Assembly (NCBI GenBank): GCA_023476565.1
Contig: JAMCVZ010000053.1
Coordinates: 20,558 to 84,557 of the forward strand
Origin: Nitrospirota bacterium
Lineage (GTDB): Bacteria; Nitrospirota; Thermodesulfovibrionia; Thermodesulfovibrionales; Dissulfurispiraceae
Length of the DNA: 64,000 nucleotides
Direction of reading: 5' to 3'
Made by a program: the position numbers and the translations under genes. The notes under the pieces are model-generated. The model saw only the letters and a program-made list of their open reading frames with translations, had not been told where the DNA came from and made no database searches. Positions 15,780 to 24,733 of this stretch are shown piece by piece. Position 1 is the first letter of the stretch. Every line of letters begins with the position of its first letter.

Positions 15780-17666
15780 TTATATAATCTCTTTCACCTT
15801 TTTTATGATCGCATCCTTGGAGATGCCCTCATAATCGAGGAGTTCCTCCGGCGTTCCGCTTTTCGGCATCTTCATCACCGACAGGGAGTGGACAGGTACA
15901 TCGAACTCGGCCATCGCGGTCCTTACCGCCTCTCCCATGCCCCCCTCGAGGTGGTGGTCTTCAACGGTAATGATCGCCCTGGTAATGCCCCCGGCCTTTC
16001 TGAGAGTGGCCTTGTCGATCGGCTTGATACTGTAGAGGTCTATCACCCGGATCAAAGTACCTTCCTTTTTCAGTTCCTCATAAGCCTTCAGCGCCTCGTG
16101 GAGCGTTATACCCGCCGCAGCAACCGTGATAATGTCATTATCCGTCTGTTTTATGACTTTGCTCCCGCCGATCGGGAACTCCTCGCCTGCATCATATATG
16201 ATAGGGGTGTCCTTCCTGGTCGTACGTATATAGACGATCCCCTTATGCCCGGCAGCCTCCTGAACCAGCTTTTCGGCCGATACCGCATCCGACGGGTACA
16301 GCACCACACTGTTCAGGACCGTTCTGAACATGGCGAGATCCTCAAGCCCCATCTGAGAGGGCCCGTCCTCACCTATGGATACCCCGGCATGAGAGCCGGA
16401 GAATTTGATATTGGAATCCGAATACTGGCTCATCCTTATCTGGTCGAAGGCGCGGGTGAAAAAGGCGGCGAAGGTCGAAACAAAGGGAATCTTGCCCCGG
16501 CTGGACAGCCCCATCGCTGCATTCACCATATTCTGCTCCGCGATATACATCTCAAAAAAACGCTCCGGATAGGCCTCTTTGAATATTTCCGAATAGGTCG
16601 AATTGCTCACTTCCGCATCCAGGACCACCATATCGGGGAATTGGGGGTATATCCGTTTCAATGCATTGCCGTAGGCTTTCCTCGTTGCAACAGGTTTGTC
16701 GACCGGATAAGATACCCCTTTTGCAGCCCTGGGAGACTGCTTCCCGGGTTTCAGATCTTCCGGCGCCGCTATCTCCCCCCGCACCGATTTATCGACCTCT
16801 CCCATATCCTTAAGCGCCTGCTCAAGCTGCTCTTTATCAAGCGCCTTGCCATGCCAGCCGTTTTTATCATCAGCAAAATAGACACCTTTACCCTTAATCG
16901 TCTTGGCGATGATCATTGCCGGCCTGCCCTCAGTCAAAAAGGCCCTTTCATAAGCCGCAAGGATCTCGTCATAGTTATGCCCGTCAATCACGATGGACTC
17001 CCAGCCGAAAGAGGCAATCCGCCTCTCATAGGCTTCAACATCATACCCGTACATCGTCTCGCCCCTCTGCCCGAGGCGGTTAACATCAATAATGCCGGTA
17101 AGATTGTCCAGCTTGTAGTGCTCGGCAACCTGTATGGCCTCCCACTGAGAGCCTTCCGACATCTCGCTGTCACCGAGGAGCACATAGGTCCTGTAAGGGA
17201 GCTTATCGATATATTTGGCGTTCAATGCCATTCCAAGCCCGATGGGAAGCCCCTGTCCCAGCGACCCTGTTGCGACATCGGCATATTTGAAGGCAGGAAC
17301 CGGATGTCCTTCCAGCGGGCTGCCGAATTTCCTCAATGTCATCAACTCCTGCTCGCTCACCTTTCCGGCTGCAGCCCATAAAGCATACAGGAGCGGCGAT
17401 GCATGGCCTTTGGAAAAGATCAGGCGATCGTTATTCGGGAAATCCGGATTATCGGCATTATATCGAAAGAGCCCGCTGAACATGAGGGCGGTCATCAGTT
17501 CGACAGCAGATAGCGAGGAGGTCGGATGTCCTGAACCGGCCTCTGTTGTAGAAACGAGAATATAATAGCGGATCAGCCTGGCAAGTTTCTCCAGTTTCTC
17601 TTTATCAACCGTGATCTCCTCCAATTGTGCGGATTTCGTCTTGTAATTAATTTCATTTACTTTCAT
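15780..17666 (-). CDS. tkt: Transketolase
   Basis: About 628 residues from the ATG at 17666, chosen because a GGGGGGA run precedes it; 16 further codons upstream lack a ribosome-binding site. Thiamine-diphosphate enzyme moving two-carbon ketol units in the non-oxidative pentose phosphate pathway. The N-terminal half carries AGSGHPTSSLSAVELM, the cofactor block GDSEMSEGSQWEA..VDVNRLGQ-like region, and KTIKGKGV; the pyrimidine-domain block EQNMVNAAMGLS and ISIGEDGPSQMGLEDLA-type sequence follow. It is the full-length one-gene form rather than the split form found in some archaea and Firmicutes. It heads the tkt-tal-rpiB-zwf cluster. Confidence 0.95.
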   Translation of the reverse strand: MKVNEINYKTKSAQLEEITVDKEKLEKLARLIRYYILVSTTEAGSGHPTSSLSAVELMTALMFSGLFRYNADNPDFPNNDRLIFSKGHASPLLYALWAAAGKVSEQELMTLRKFGSPLEGHPVPAFKYADVATGSLGQGLPIGLGMALNAKYIDKLPYRTYVLLGDSEMSEGSQWEAIQVAEHYKLDNLTGIIDVNRLGQRGETMYGYDVEAYERRIASFGWESIVIDGHNYDEILAAYERAFLTEGRPAMIIAKTIKGKGVYFADDKNGWHGKALDKEQLEQALKDMGEVDKSVRGEIAAPEDLKPGKQSPRAAKGVSYPVDKPVATRKAYGNALKRIYPQFPDMVVLDAEVSNSTYSEIFKEAYPERFFEMYIAEQNMVNAAMGLSSRGKIPFVSTFAAFFTRAFDQIRMSQYSDSNIKFSGSHAGVSIGEDGPSQMGLEDLAMFRTVLNSVVLYPSDAVSAEKLVQEAAGHKGIVYIRTTRKDTPIIYDAGEEFPIGGSKVIKQTDNDIITVAAAGITLHEALKAYEELKKEGTLIRVIDLYSIKPIDKATLRKAGGITRAIITVEDHHLEGGMGEAVRTAMAEFDVPVHSLSVMKMPKSGTPEELLDYEGISKDAIIKKVKEII

Positions 17667-18076
17667 TTCACATCCCCCCACGTACTCTCGGATTTTATAA
17701 ATGGATTTGGTCATTGCCGGGATTTGTCCGGTTCGGGCTACAGTCGAGTTCTAATTTAATTCTATCAATCTCAGGGGCATTGTCAACTGCCTGCAATTTA
17801 CGAACTGCGGTGAAGGTCTTGTGCAGTGGACTGCAAAGAACTTGCCTGCATGCCGTCTCCTGCAGCACCACTTCAGCGCCATGAATTGACAGCAGATGTC
17901 TTTGGTGATATCGTTTAGGCATGAAGGCGATCAGCACTGAGGAGAAGACCTTCTCTCTCATGCTCGCCCGGCCGGCGCCTCACCAATGGAGTTTTCTAAA
18001 ATAACACGGGGGCTTCCGCCTTATATTACCGGTAGCGCGTCAATAGATTATGATACCCAAAAAGTTCCAACGTGTT
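17667..18076. other. 410-base gap between nuoN and tkt without a recognised gene
   Basis: The stretch includes the tkt leader and the region past the nuoN stop. It holds no reading frame with a ribosome-binding site or family resemblance; the longest one (17695-17961, minus) has no plausible start context. I see no T-tract terminator, riboswitch core or tRNA. A tkt promoter must lie here but no convincing -35/-10 pair could be picked. Confidence 0.5.
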
Positions 18077-19513
18077 TTATATAAGTCTCGCAACCGTCGT
18101 CTGGAGCATTCGTATGAAGGGTGAAGGATAAACCCCGAGCCAGACCAGCAGCAAGGTAAGCACCGCCATTACAATCCCTCCCGCTAAGGACAGATGAGGC
18201 GCGGCAACTGCCTCTTCCGCGAGTGAGCGCGCATATAAAGCAGCAACAATCCTCAGATAATAAACCAGGCTGATGGCGCTGTTCACCGCCAGGACTAGGA
18301 CGAGCAGCCATAATGCCGACCCCACGCCCGCGGTTACAATATAGAATTTCCCTATAAACCCTGCTGTAAGCGGAATGCCGGCCAAAGAGAGCAGCATCGC
18401 GGTAAATATCCCTGACAGCCAGGGCCTGCGCCCGGCCAGGCCCCTGAATTCATCTAAGGTATCGGCATCCTTCACCTTGCCGGACATAAGGGTGATGACG
18501 CCGAATGCGCCGAGGATAGCGACAAAATAGGCGATCAGGTAATAGCTGACTGCGGCAACCGCGAGAGCGCCGCTTGCGAGGAAGGCGACAAGCATGTAAC
18601 CCAGGTGCGCTATCGACGAATAGGCAAGGATGCGTTTGATATTGTCCTGGAACAGCGCGAGCAGGTTGCCGGTGAACATCGAGGCAATCGCGATTGCCGT
18701 GAAAACCGGAAATAACGGCCCGAAGGTCCGTATATCCACCAGGGTAAAGTAGCGCAGCAGGAGCGCAAGCATAGCGCCTTTGGAGACAGTGGCGATGAAA
18801 GCGGACACCGGGGCAGGGGCGCCTTCGTAAACATCGGGGGTCCACATATGGAACGGCGCCACAGCGAGTTTGAATCCTGCGCCGACTGTTATCAAAATAA
18901 GTCCGGCCAGGAGCAGTGCGCTGCGCATATCCGCGGCAGTGCTCCTTTGAGCGATCAGGGAGAATTCCATTGTGCCGAGCTGGGCATAAACCAGCGCCAT
19001 ACCGAAAAGCAGGAATGATGCAGAGGAGGCGGCCAGGATGAGGTACTTGATACCTGCCTCATTGCCGAGCTCACTGACACGGAAATAGGCGATAAGCACA
19101 TAGAGGGATATGCTGAGTATCTGCAACCCCAGAAAGAACGAGGCGAAATGGTTGCTGCTGACCAGCACCGCCGAACCCAGTGTAGCCAGGAGCAGGAGGA
19201 TATAATACTCGTCCTGCCTGCCTTCGCGCCCTTCAATGTACCCGTAAGACAGGATCGTCACGACAAAGCTTGCCGCAAAAATCAATCCCATGTAGAAAAG
19301 GGCATAGCTGTCCATGATGATGAGCGGCGTCACCTTTCTCGGCACGACAGATGCAACCGCGAAGAGCGATATGAAGGCGATTGCGAGACCGCCCAATGTC
19401 AGTTGCACGGTCAGCATATGCTTCCGGTAAAAGGCGACGGCCAGCATCACGACAACCGAAGCCGCTGCGATCACCAGTAAGGGCAATAAAGCCAATAAAT
19501 CATCAGCGCCCAT
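18077..19513 (-). CDS. nuoN: NADH-quinone oxidoreductase subunit N
   Basis: A 478-residue, strongly hydrophobic antiporter-like subunit of complex I with about 14 transmembrane helices, of normal length. The proton-antiporter signature includes a lysine-containing helix (GAGFKLAVAPFHMWTPDVYEGAP) and the block LALFQDNIKRILAYSSIAHLGYM. It sits in the membrane arm and takes part in proton translocation. It is the last gene of the nuo operon. Its first codons overlap the 3' end of nuoM, which runs through a family A repeat; the ATG at 19513 is kept because it is followed directly by the first helix. Confidence 0.96.
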   Translation of the reverse strand: MGADDLLALLPLLVIAAASVVVMLAVAFYRKHMLTVQLTLGGLAIAFISLFAVASVVPRKVTPLIIMDSYALFYMGLIFAASFVVTILSYGYIEGREGRQDEYYILLLLATLGSAVLVSSNHFASFFLGLQILSISLYVLIAYFRVSELGNEAGIKYLILAASSASFLLFGMALVYAQLGTMEFSLIAQRSTAADMRSALLLAGLILITVGAGFKLAVAPFHMWTPDVYEGAPAPVSAFIATVSKGAMLALLLRYFTLVDIRTFGPLFPVFTAIAIASMFTGNLLALFQDNIKRILAYSSIAHLGYMLVAFLASGALAVAAVSYYLIAYFVAILGAFGVITLMSGKVKDADTLDEFRGLAGRRPWLSGIFTAMLLSLAGIPLTAGFIGKFYIVTAGVGSALWLLVLVLAVNSAISLVYYLRIVAALYARSLAEEAVAAPHLSLAGGIVMAVLTLLLVWLGVYPSPFIRMLQTTVARLI

Positions 19514-21134
19514 TCACTGCCTCCATAGGGACACCGGGGACAGTCCCTATTCTACGACTCCGCTTCGCTTCGTCCGTAAATAGGGACAGTCCCCGGCGCG
19601 TGTCCCCGGCGCGAGATAAACGTGGTTTTGCAATTTCAATTATGTCCACACTCCTTTGCAGATTCCCCAGCGCCTGACCGGCCTTGTTGAAAACCGGCTG
19701 AGGATAGAGCCCCAGCCATACGATAACGATGATCATCGCCGCCATGATGATCATCTCCCGCCCCCTGAAATCAGGCATGCGCCAGTTGAATGTATTCGGG
19801 CCGTGAAAAACACGCTGGATAATCCATAATGCATAGACCGTCGCCGCAATAAGGCCTACCGCCGCCACCGATGCAGCAGCGATATTCACCCTGAAAGAGC
19901 CCAGCAGAACGAGGAATTCTCCTATGAAGTTCCCCAGTCCCGGCAATCCGAGCGAGGCAAGGGCGAAGAAGAGCGCGACCCCGCCTATCCTCGGAGCCGT
20001 TGCCCACAGCCCCCCCATGCGGCCCATTTCACGGGTATGGATGCGTTCCTGGAGCGCGCCCACCAGTATGAAAAGCGCTCCTGTGGCGACCCCGTGGCAG
20101 ATTATCTGCATCACCGCACCCTGGAGCGCAGTCTCGTTCCAGGCAAATATGCCGAGGAGCACAAATCCCATATGGCTGATGCTTGTATACGCTACAAGCC
20201 GTTTGAGATCGGTCTGGGCAAAGGCAAGCACAGCTCCGTACAGTATCCCTATGACAGCCAGCACAAAAGCGATTGGAGCGAACTCAAAAGCCGCGCGGGG
20301 GAACAGCGGGATCGTAAAACGCAGCAGGCCGTAAGCCCCTGTTTTAAGCAGGAGCCCTGCAAGGATTACGCTGCCCGCGGTAGGCGCTTCGGTGTGGGCC
20401 TCGGGCAGCCATGTGTGCACCGGCACTACCGGCAGCTTGACGGCAAAGGCAATGAGGAAGCCCAGCATAAGCCAAAACTCGGTTGCCGGCTGCATGTACG
20501 TGCCGAGCAGTTGCAGGTAATCGAACGTATAGACGCCTGTGTTCCGCGCGTGAATAAAGTACAACCCCAGGATCGCTATCAGCAGCAGCAGGCCGCTGAC
20601 CTGGGTGAATATGAAAAACTTTACGGCGGCATAGAAGCGGTTCTCATGTCCCCAGAGCGCAATGAGAAAATACATGGGGATCAGCATCAGCTCCCAGAAA
20701 AAGTAGAAGATGAAGAGATCCATGGCCAGGAATACTCCAATGATGCCCGCCAGGACCCACATCAGGTTCAAATGAAAAAAACCCACCCTGTCCTGTATCT
20801 CGGTCCATGAAGATGCAACGGCGGTAATGCCGAGAAAAACGGTGAGCAGGACAAGCAGGAGGCTCAGCCCGTCCATCGCAAGGTGGAGGCTTATTCCCAG
20901 TTGAGGGACCCAGCTCCGGTCCAGCTCCGCCAGCCACATTGTACTGCCCTGCACCAGGTTGCCGGCGGGGGGCAGGACTATTCCGGGCTTGAACCATAAG
21001 GCAAGCAGCAATGCAAAATCGAAAGTGAGGGCGATCAACGAAATCCATCGCGGCAGCGCCGTATTCAGACGGTCGGAGTACCACGCGATAATGCCGCCCA
21101 GAAAGGGTATTATGATAAGCCAGATCAGTATCAT
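19503..21134 (-). CDS. nuoM: NADH-quinone oxidoreductase subunit M, with repeat-derived C-terminus
   Basis: About 543 residues from the ATG at 21134, which overlaps the nuoL stop (ATGA). Antiporter-like membrane-arm subunit; the conserved blocks PVVPVHTWLPEAHTEAPTAGSVILA-type region and FAQTDLKRLVAYTSISHMGF are present. The glutamate in the FFWELMLIPMYFLI helix fits the ion-channel residue of this family. The family should end near LGNLQRSVDIIEIAK. Here the frame continues through a 59-bp family A repeat (19536-19594), giving an arginine- and serine-rich tail of about 35 residues that overlaps the nuoN start by 11 bases. The tail is probably harmless and non-native. Confidence 0.95.
   Translation of the reverse strand: MILIWLIIIPFLGGIIAWYSDRLNTALPRWISLIALTFDFALLLALWFKPGIVLPPAGNLVQGSTMWLAELDRSWVPQLGISLHLAMDGLSLLLVLLTVFLGITAVASSWTEIQDRVGFFHLNLMWVLAGIIGVFLAMDLFIFYFFWELMLIPMYFLIALWGHENRFYAAVKFFIFTQVSGLLLLIAILGLYFIHARNTGVYTFDYLQLLGTYMQPATEFWLMLGFLIAFAVKLPVVPVHTWLPEAHTEAPTAGSVILAGLLLKTGAYGLLRFTIPLFPRAAFEFAPIAFVLAVIGILYGAVLAFAQTDLKRLVAYTSISHMGFVLLGIFAWNETALQGAVMQIICHGVATGALFILVGALQERIHTREMGRMGGLWATAPRIGGVALFFALASLGLPGLGNFIGEFLVLLGSFRVNIAAASVAAVGLIAATVYALWIIQRVFHGPNTFNWRMPDFRGREMIIMAAMIIVIVWLGLYPQPVFNKAGQALGNLQRSVDIIEIAKPRLSRAGDTRRGLSLFTDEAKRSRRIGTVPGVPMEAVNGR
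19536..19594. repeat. Palindromic repeat, family A, short copy, inside nuoM 3' end
   Basis: Has the same 16-bp terminal inverted repeats as 755-835 and 1734-1814 (GGGGACAGTCCCTATT and its complement) and the same CTACGACTCCGCTTC core, but lacks the internal TGGTAAACCACC hairpin. It lies within the coding end of nuoM and supplies part of the C-terminal tail. Confidence 0.85.
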
Positions 21135-23029
21135 AAGAACACCATGGCCGACAGTGCCAGGATTGCGCCGATTACTATACCAACCGCATACCACCTTACT
21201 TTTCCTGTCTGGGTATGTACAAGGAGGCGGTTGACGCCCTTGCCGGCCCATATTGTCCCGAGATAGGGAAGGTCCAGAAAATCGTTTTTATCTATGCGTG
21301 CAAACCACAGGAAGGGCCTCACGATGATCCTGTCGTATATCCAGTCGAAGCCCCAGCCCGAAAACCAGAAGCGGTGCAAAGCCGAACCGGACGGAGTGCT
21401 TGCAAGGCGCCCGGTATAGCGGGGGCGATACAGGAAGAATAGATACGCAATGAAAATGCCGATAGGCGGCGCCAGGGCAGCCTCAATCTCCAGGATGAAC
21501 TCCCCTGTTGCCGGTAGGGGAAGATTGACTACGGGGGGCAGTGCGGTGTACATGAATTTCGTAAAGATATGGAGCCCGCCCAATGAAGCGGGCGTCTCTA
21601 CAAAACCCCCTATGATGGATAAGACCGCCAGGATTATCAGAGGTATCTTGATCTGCATTCCGGGCTTGCGCTCCACGCGTGTCTTTTCCTCCCCGAAAAA
21701 GACAAGAAATACCATCCGGAAGGTATACAGCGCCGTCAACAGCGCTCCAGCCAATCCTGCGGCCCACAGGAGCGGGCTGCCTGCTTCCGAGGCCCATGCG
21801 CTATAGAGGATAAGGTCCTTGCTGTAATAGCCCGCGGTGACAAGCGGCAGCGCTGACAGAGAAGCAGCGCCGATAAGAAAGGTCCAGAAGGTCAGGGGCA
21901 GTTGCTTGCGAAGGCCTCCCATTTTGAACATATTGTGTTCGTTGTGAAGCCCGAGGATTACCACCCCGGCTCCGAGGAAGAGGAGCGCCTTAAAAAAGGC
22001 GTGGGTCATGAAATGAAAAATGGCTGCGGACCAGGCCCCTACCCCGAGCGCCAGGAACATATAGCCGATCTGGCTGATGGTCGAATAAGCCAGAACACGT
22101 TTTATATCACTTTGCGTCAGCGCGCTGAATCCGGCAATGAGCAATGTCACAGCGCCTATAACGGCAACTGCGGCCTGCACAAGAGGGGCCAGCGAGAAAA
22201 GCACGTGCGTACGGGCGATGAGGTAAACTCCTGCCGTCACCATGGTCGCTGCATGGATAAGAGCGCTCACGGGTGTCGGACCTGCCATTGCATCGGGCAG
22301 CCATGTCTGGAGGGGAAGTTGGGCGGACTTGCCGAGGGCGCCGCCGAGCAGCAGGGCCGCTGCTGCACCGGCCATAACGTTGCCGGAACCCCATTGCTGT
22401 AATGCACGCTGCATGAGCTCCTGGATCTGCAAGGTGCCGAGTACGGTAAAAAGCAGGAAAAGGCCTATGCCCATTGCCGTATCGCCGATACGTGTTACAA
22501 CAAATGCCTTGCGCGCAGCATAACCGTTATAAGTATCTTTATACCAGAAGCCGATGAGCAGATAGCTGCAAAGCCCGACGCCCTCCCACCCGAGGTAGAG
22601 GAGCAGCAGGTTATCGGCAAGCACCAATGTCAGCATCGAGCCGACAAAGAGATTCATGTATGCAAAAAAGCGGCTGTACCCCTCATCACCGGCCATGAAT
22701 TCCGATGAATACAGGTGTATGAGAAAGCCGACTGCGGTTACGACCGTGATCATCGCCAGCGACAGCGCGTCGAGGCGGAAGGCGATTTCCGGCCTGAACC
22801 CGCCGACGGACATCCATGTCCATAATACCTGCACATATGCATTACCGGGCGGAGGCGAGCCGATAAACCGTATGCCCGTCAGAATGGTTATAACCATCGA
22901 CAGTCCTGCCGAACCGGCGCCTATGACCGCTGTCCGGGTACGCGTAAGCCGCGAGCCTGTGAGCGCCAGGATAATAAATCCGGCAAAGGGCAATGCAGGA
23001 ATCAGCCATAAAAGTTTAAACATAATCAT
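21131..23029 (-). CDS. nuoL: NADH-quinone oxidoreductase subunit L
   Basis: A 632-residue membrane-arm subunit of complex I, the largest of the three antiporter-like proteins, with about 16 helices and the long C-terminal lateral-helix region (KVRWYAVGIVIGAILALSAMVFL end). Conserved stretches include LLLLYLGWEGVGLCSYLLIGFW, GKSAQLPLQTWLPDAMAGPTPVSALIHAATMV-type region and TQSDIKRVLAYSTISQIGYM. Its start overlaps the nuoK stop by four bases and its stop overlaps the nuoM start by four bases, so translation of K-L-M is coupled. Confidence 0.97.
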   Translation of the reverse strand: MIMFKLLWLIPALPFAGFIILALTGSRLTRTRTAVIGAGSAGLSMVITILTGIRFIGSPPPGNAYVQVLWTWMSVGGFRPEIAFRLDALSLAMITVVTAVGFLIHLYSSEFMAGDEGYSRFFAYMNLFVGSMLTLVLADNLLLLYLGWEGVGLCSYLLIGFWYKDTYNGYAARKAFVVTRIGDTAMGIGLFLLFTVLGTLQIQELMQRALQQWGSGNVMAGAAAALLLGGALGKSAQLPLQTWLPDAMAGPTPVSALIHAATMVTAGVYLIARTHVLFSLAPLVQAAVAVIGAVTLLIAGFSALTQSDIKRVLAYSTISQIGYMFLALGVGAWSAAIFHFMTHAFFKALLFLGAGVVILGLHNEHNMFKMGGLRKQLPLTFWTFLIGAASLSALPLVTAGYYSKDLILYSAWASEAGSPLLWAAGLAGALLTALYTFRMVFLVFFGEEKTRVERKPGMQIKIPLIILAVLSIIGGFVETPASLGGLHIFTKFMYTALPPVVNLPLPATGEFILEIEAALAPPIGIFIAYLFFLYRPRYTGRLASTPSGSALHRFWFSGWGFDWIYDRIIVRPFLWFARIDKNDFLDLPYLGTIWAGKGVNRLLVHTQTGKVRWYAVGIVIGAILALSAMVFL

Positions 23030-23334
23030 CCCCTCATCCTGCTGGCGGCATCCGTGTCCAGTGTCCTGGTTTTGTTGTAGAACTGGAGAGCGAGGGCCAG
23101 GCCTACGGCGACCTCTGTTGCCGCCATCGCCAGGATAAAGAAAAACATTATCTGTCCATCGGGCTGGCCCCAGCGGTACCCGGCTGCGATAAAGGCCAAT
23201 CCTGCGGAATTCAGCATGACCTCGATGGACAACAGGATAAAAATGATATTCCTTCGCACGAGCACCCCGAGCAGCCCGAGTATGAAAAGTATGCCTGCCA
23301 GGATAAGCCCGTATTCAACAGGAACCGATGCCAT
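23026..23334 (-). CDS. nuoK: NADH-quinone oxidoreductase subunit K
   Basis: A 102-residue protein with three transmembrane helices, the normal NuoK size. The two conserved buried glutamates of the proton path are seen in LLSIEVMLNSAGLAF and AATEVAVGLALAL. The ATG at 23334 (MASVPVEYGLIL) is chosen because AGGAGG lies six bases upstream; a longer frame begins inside the palindromic repeat between nuoJ and nuoK. Part of the membrane arm of complex I. Confidence 0.96.
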   Translation of the reverse strand: MASVPVEYGLILAGILFILGLLGVLVRRNIIFILLSIEVMLNSAGLAFIAAGYRWGQPDGQIMFFFILAMAATEVAVGLALALQFYNKTRTLDTDAASRMRG

Positions 23335-23351
23335 GAAGACCTCCTGAAATA

Positions 23352-23449
23352 AGGGCGATAGGCAATAGGCCATGGGCTATAGGTAAATCAAGAAAACAGG
23401 ATACTTTGCTGATTCCCATTGCCTATCGCCCCTCGCCTATTGCCTGCTG
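23352..23449. repeat. Palindromic repeat, GGCTATAGGC family, copy 1
   Basis: Left arm AGGGCGATAGGCAATAGGCC (23352 onward) and right arm CCCATTGCCTATCGCCC (23416 onward) are long imperfect inverted repeats around an AT-rich loop. Related copies occur at 30214-30300, 34221-34295 and 58024-58115. The right arm overlaps the end of nuoJ and encodes its last residues (QQAIGEGR). Confidence 0.8.
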
Positions 23450-23938
23450 TTTATCCCTTCGCCCCAGGTGAAAGGCGCCTACAAGGCCGGCAAGAAGCAG
23501 CATGGACGCCAGCTCCACACCGATCAGATAGGGGCCGAAAAGGGCGATTCCCACCTGCCTGGGCCCGACCATTGCAATACCCGGCATCCGTAGAGCACTG
23601 CGCGCAAGCGCGTATACCAGTTCTGCCATTAAAATGATGACCAGGACTACCGGGCCTATCCACATGCCGGGGCTCAGCATCCATTTCTCCTGCTCTGCCG
23701 ATCCGGGACCGAGATTGAGCATCATGATTACGAATACAAAGAGCACCATAATCGCCCCTGCGTAGATAATCACTTCGAGCGCGGCAACAAAGGGGGCGCC
23801 GAGCGAATAAAAAACCAGGGCTATCGCCAGCAGTGAAATAATCAGGTACAGGAGCGCATGTACCGCATTCAGCTTGGTTATCACCATTACCGTAGATAGA
23901 ATCGCCACCGCAGCGGATACATAAAACAAATCGTTCAT
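23423..23938 (-). CDS. nuoJ: NADH-quinone oxidoreductase subunit J
   Basis: About 171 residues with five transmembrane helices, normal for NuoJ. The conserved third-helix block EVIIYAGAIMVLFVFVIMML (pi-bulge region near the quinone/proton junction) is clear. The ATG at 23938 follows GAGGTGG at good spacing; a GTG three codons earlier is less likely. The last eight or so residues are encoded by the right arm of a palindromic repeat, so the native end has been replaced. Lies between nuoI and nuoK in the canonical order. Confidence 0.95.
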   Translation of the reverse strand: MNDLFYVSAAVAILSTVMVITKLNAVHALLYLIISLLAIALVFYSLGAPFVAALEVIIYAGAIMVLFVFVIMMLNLGPGSAEQEKWMLSPGMWIGPVVLVIILMAELVYALARSALRMPGIAMVGPRQVGIALFGPYLIGVELASMLLLAGLVGAFHLGRRDKQQAIGEGR

Positions 23939-23973
23939 AATAACCACCTCAATCGTAACGCGTGACCTAAAGA

Positions 23974-24044
23974 CCGTGACCCGTGATCCGTGATGAGCCG
24001 GGAATTGTGTCGGTTTTTATCTGATCACGGATCACGGGTCACGG
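23974..24044. repeat. 21-bp perfect inverted repeat, CGTGACCCGTGATC family
   Basis: Bases 23974-23994 are exactly complementary to 24024-24044, separated by 29 bases. The right arm supplies the last codon and stop of nuoI (at 24039-24041). A related CACGCATTACGCGTTACG string lies at 51128-51145 in the gap between the oxidoreductase and hydrolase genes. Confidence 0.8.
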
Positions 24045-24554
24045 CATTAAACTCCGCACATCAACAGGAGGCGCCTCATTCCCGGCCTCTCCTTTTCCTT
24101 TATCCTTTATCGTTAGACCGGCAACCTTGTAATAATTGTAGTCGTGGTACTTTCCTGTCCCGTCGATCAGCAGGTCCTCCTTCTCATAAACCAGCGGCTG
24201 CCGGGTATACTCGCACATCTCATAATCGGGTGTGAGCTGGATGGCATACGTGGGACACGCTTCTTCGCAATACCCGCAGAAGATACACCGTGAAAAGTTA
24301 ATGCGGAAAAATGCGGGATATCGCCTCCCGTACTCGTCCTCGGCCGCCTGCAGGGCGATGCAATCGACAGGGCATGCAGCCGCGCAGAGATAACATGCAA
24401 CGCAGCGCTCCCCTCCGTCGGGGTCGCGCGATAGTATGATGCGCCCCCTCCACCTCGGCGGGATGTAAGACTTTACCTCAGGGTACTGGATGGTCACCCT
24501 CCGCCGGAATGCATGCAGAAAAATATCCCATGCTGTTCTGATCAGACTGAACAC
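24039..24554 (-). CDS. nuoI: NADH-quinone oxidoreductase subunit I
   Basis: A 171-residue peripheral-arm subunit with two 4Fe-4S motifs, [15 protein letters not shown] and [15 protein letters not shown], which bind clusters N6a and N6b passing electrons to the NuoB cluster. An amphipathic N-terminal helix ([18 protein letters not shown]) fits attachment to the membrane arm. Normal length apart from an extended, low-complexity C-terminus whose last codons lie in an inverted repeat. A 179-base gap with another repeat separates it from nuoH. Confidence 0.96.
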   Translation of the reverse strand: MFSLIRTAWDIFLHAFRRRVTIQYPEVKSYIPPRWRGRIILSRDPDGGERCVACYLCAAACPVDCIALQAAEDEYGRRYPAFFRINFSRCIFCGYCEEACPTYAIQLTPDYEMCEYTRQPLVYEKEDLLIDGTGKYHDYNYYKVAGLTIKDKGKGEAGNEAPPVDVRSLMP

Positions 24555-24577
24555 GGCATCACCTCATCATCTGTAAT

Positions 24578-24725
24578 CACATAACCACAGAGGCACAGAG
24601 CGAAAATAAAAAATTCAAAAGGTAAAAGGCAAAATTCAAGATTGCGGAGCTCATTGATTTAAAATTTATCATTTTGCAATTTGCGTTTTGCATTCTCTTT
24701 CCCTGTGTCCTCTGCGGTTTTCTTA
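24578..24725. repeat. Palindromic intergenic repeat, CACAGAGG family
   Basis: The nuoH-nuoI gap holds ATAACCACAGAGGCACAGAG at the left and CTGTGTCCTCTGCGGTTTTC at the right, with an inner pair of AT-rich strings (AAAATTTATCATTTTGCAAT against CAAAAGGCAAAATTC-type sequence). The ends are imperfect inverted repeats, giving a roughly 148-bp MITE-like element. Only one copy is in the window. Confidence 0.6.
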
Positions 24726-24733
24726 AGCATTAT

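Noticed and set aside
15888..17381. 497-codon open frame on the plus strand opposite tkt
   Set aside because: Antisense shadow of transketolase; composition is His/Arg/Pro-rich with no family pattern, while the minus strand encodes a complete known enzyme.
17695..17961. 88-codon minus-strand frame in the nuoN-tkt gap
   Set aside because: No ribosome-binding site, unusual composition and no resemblance to a known family.
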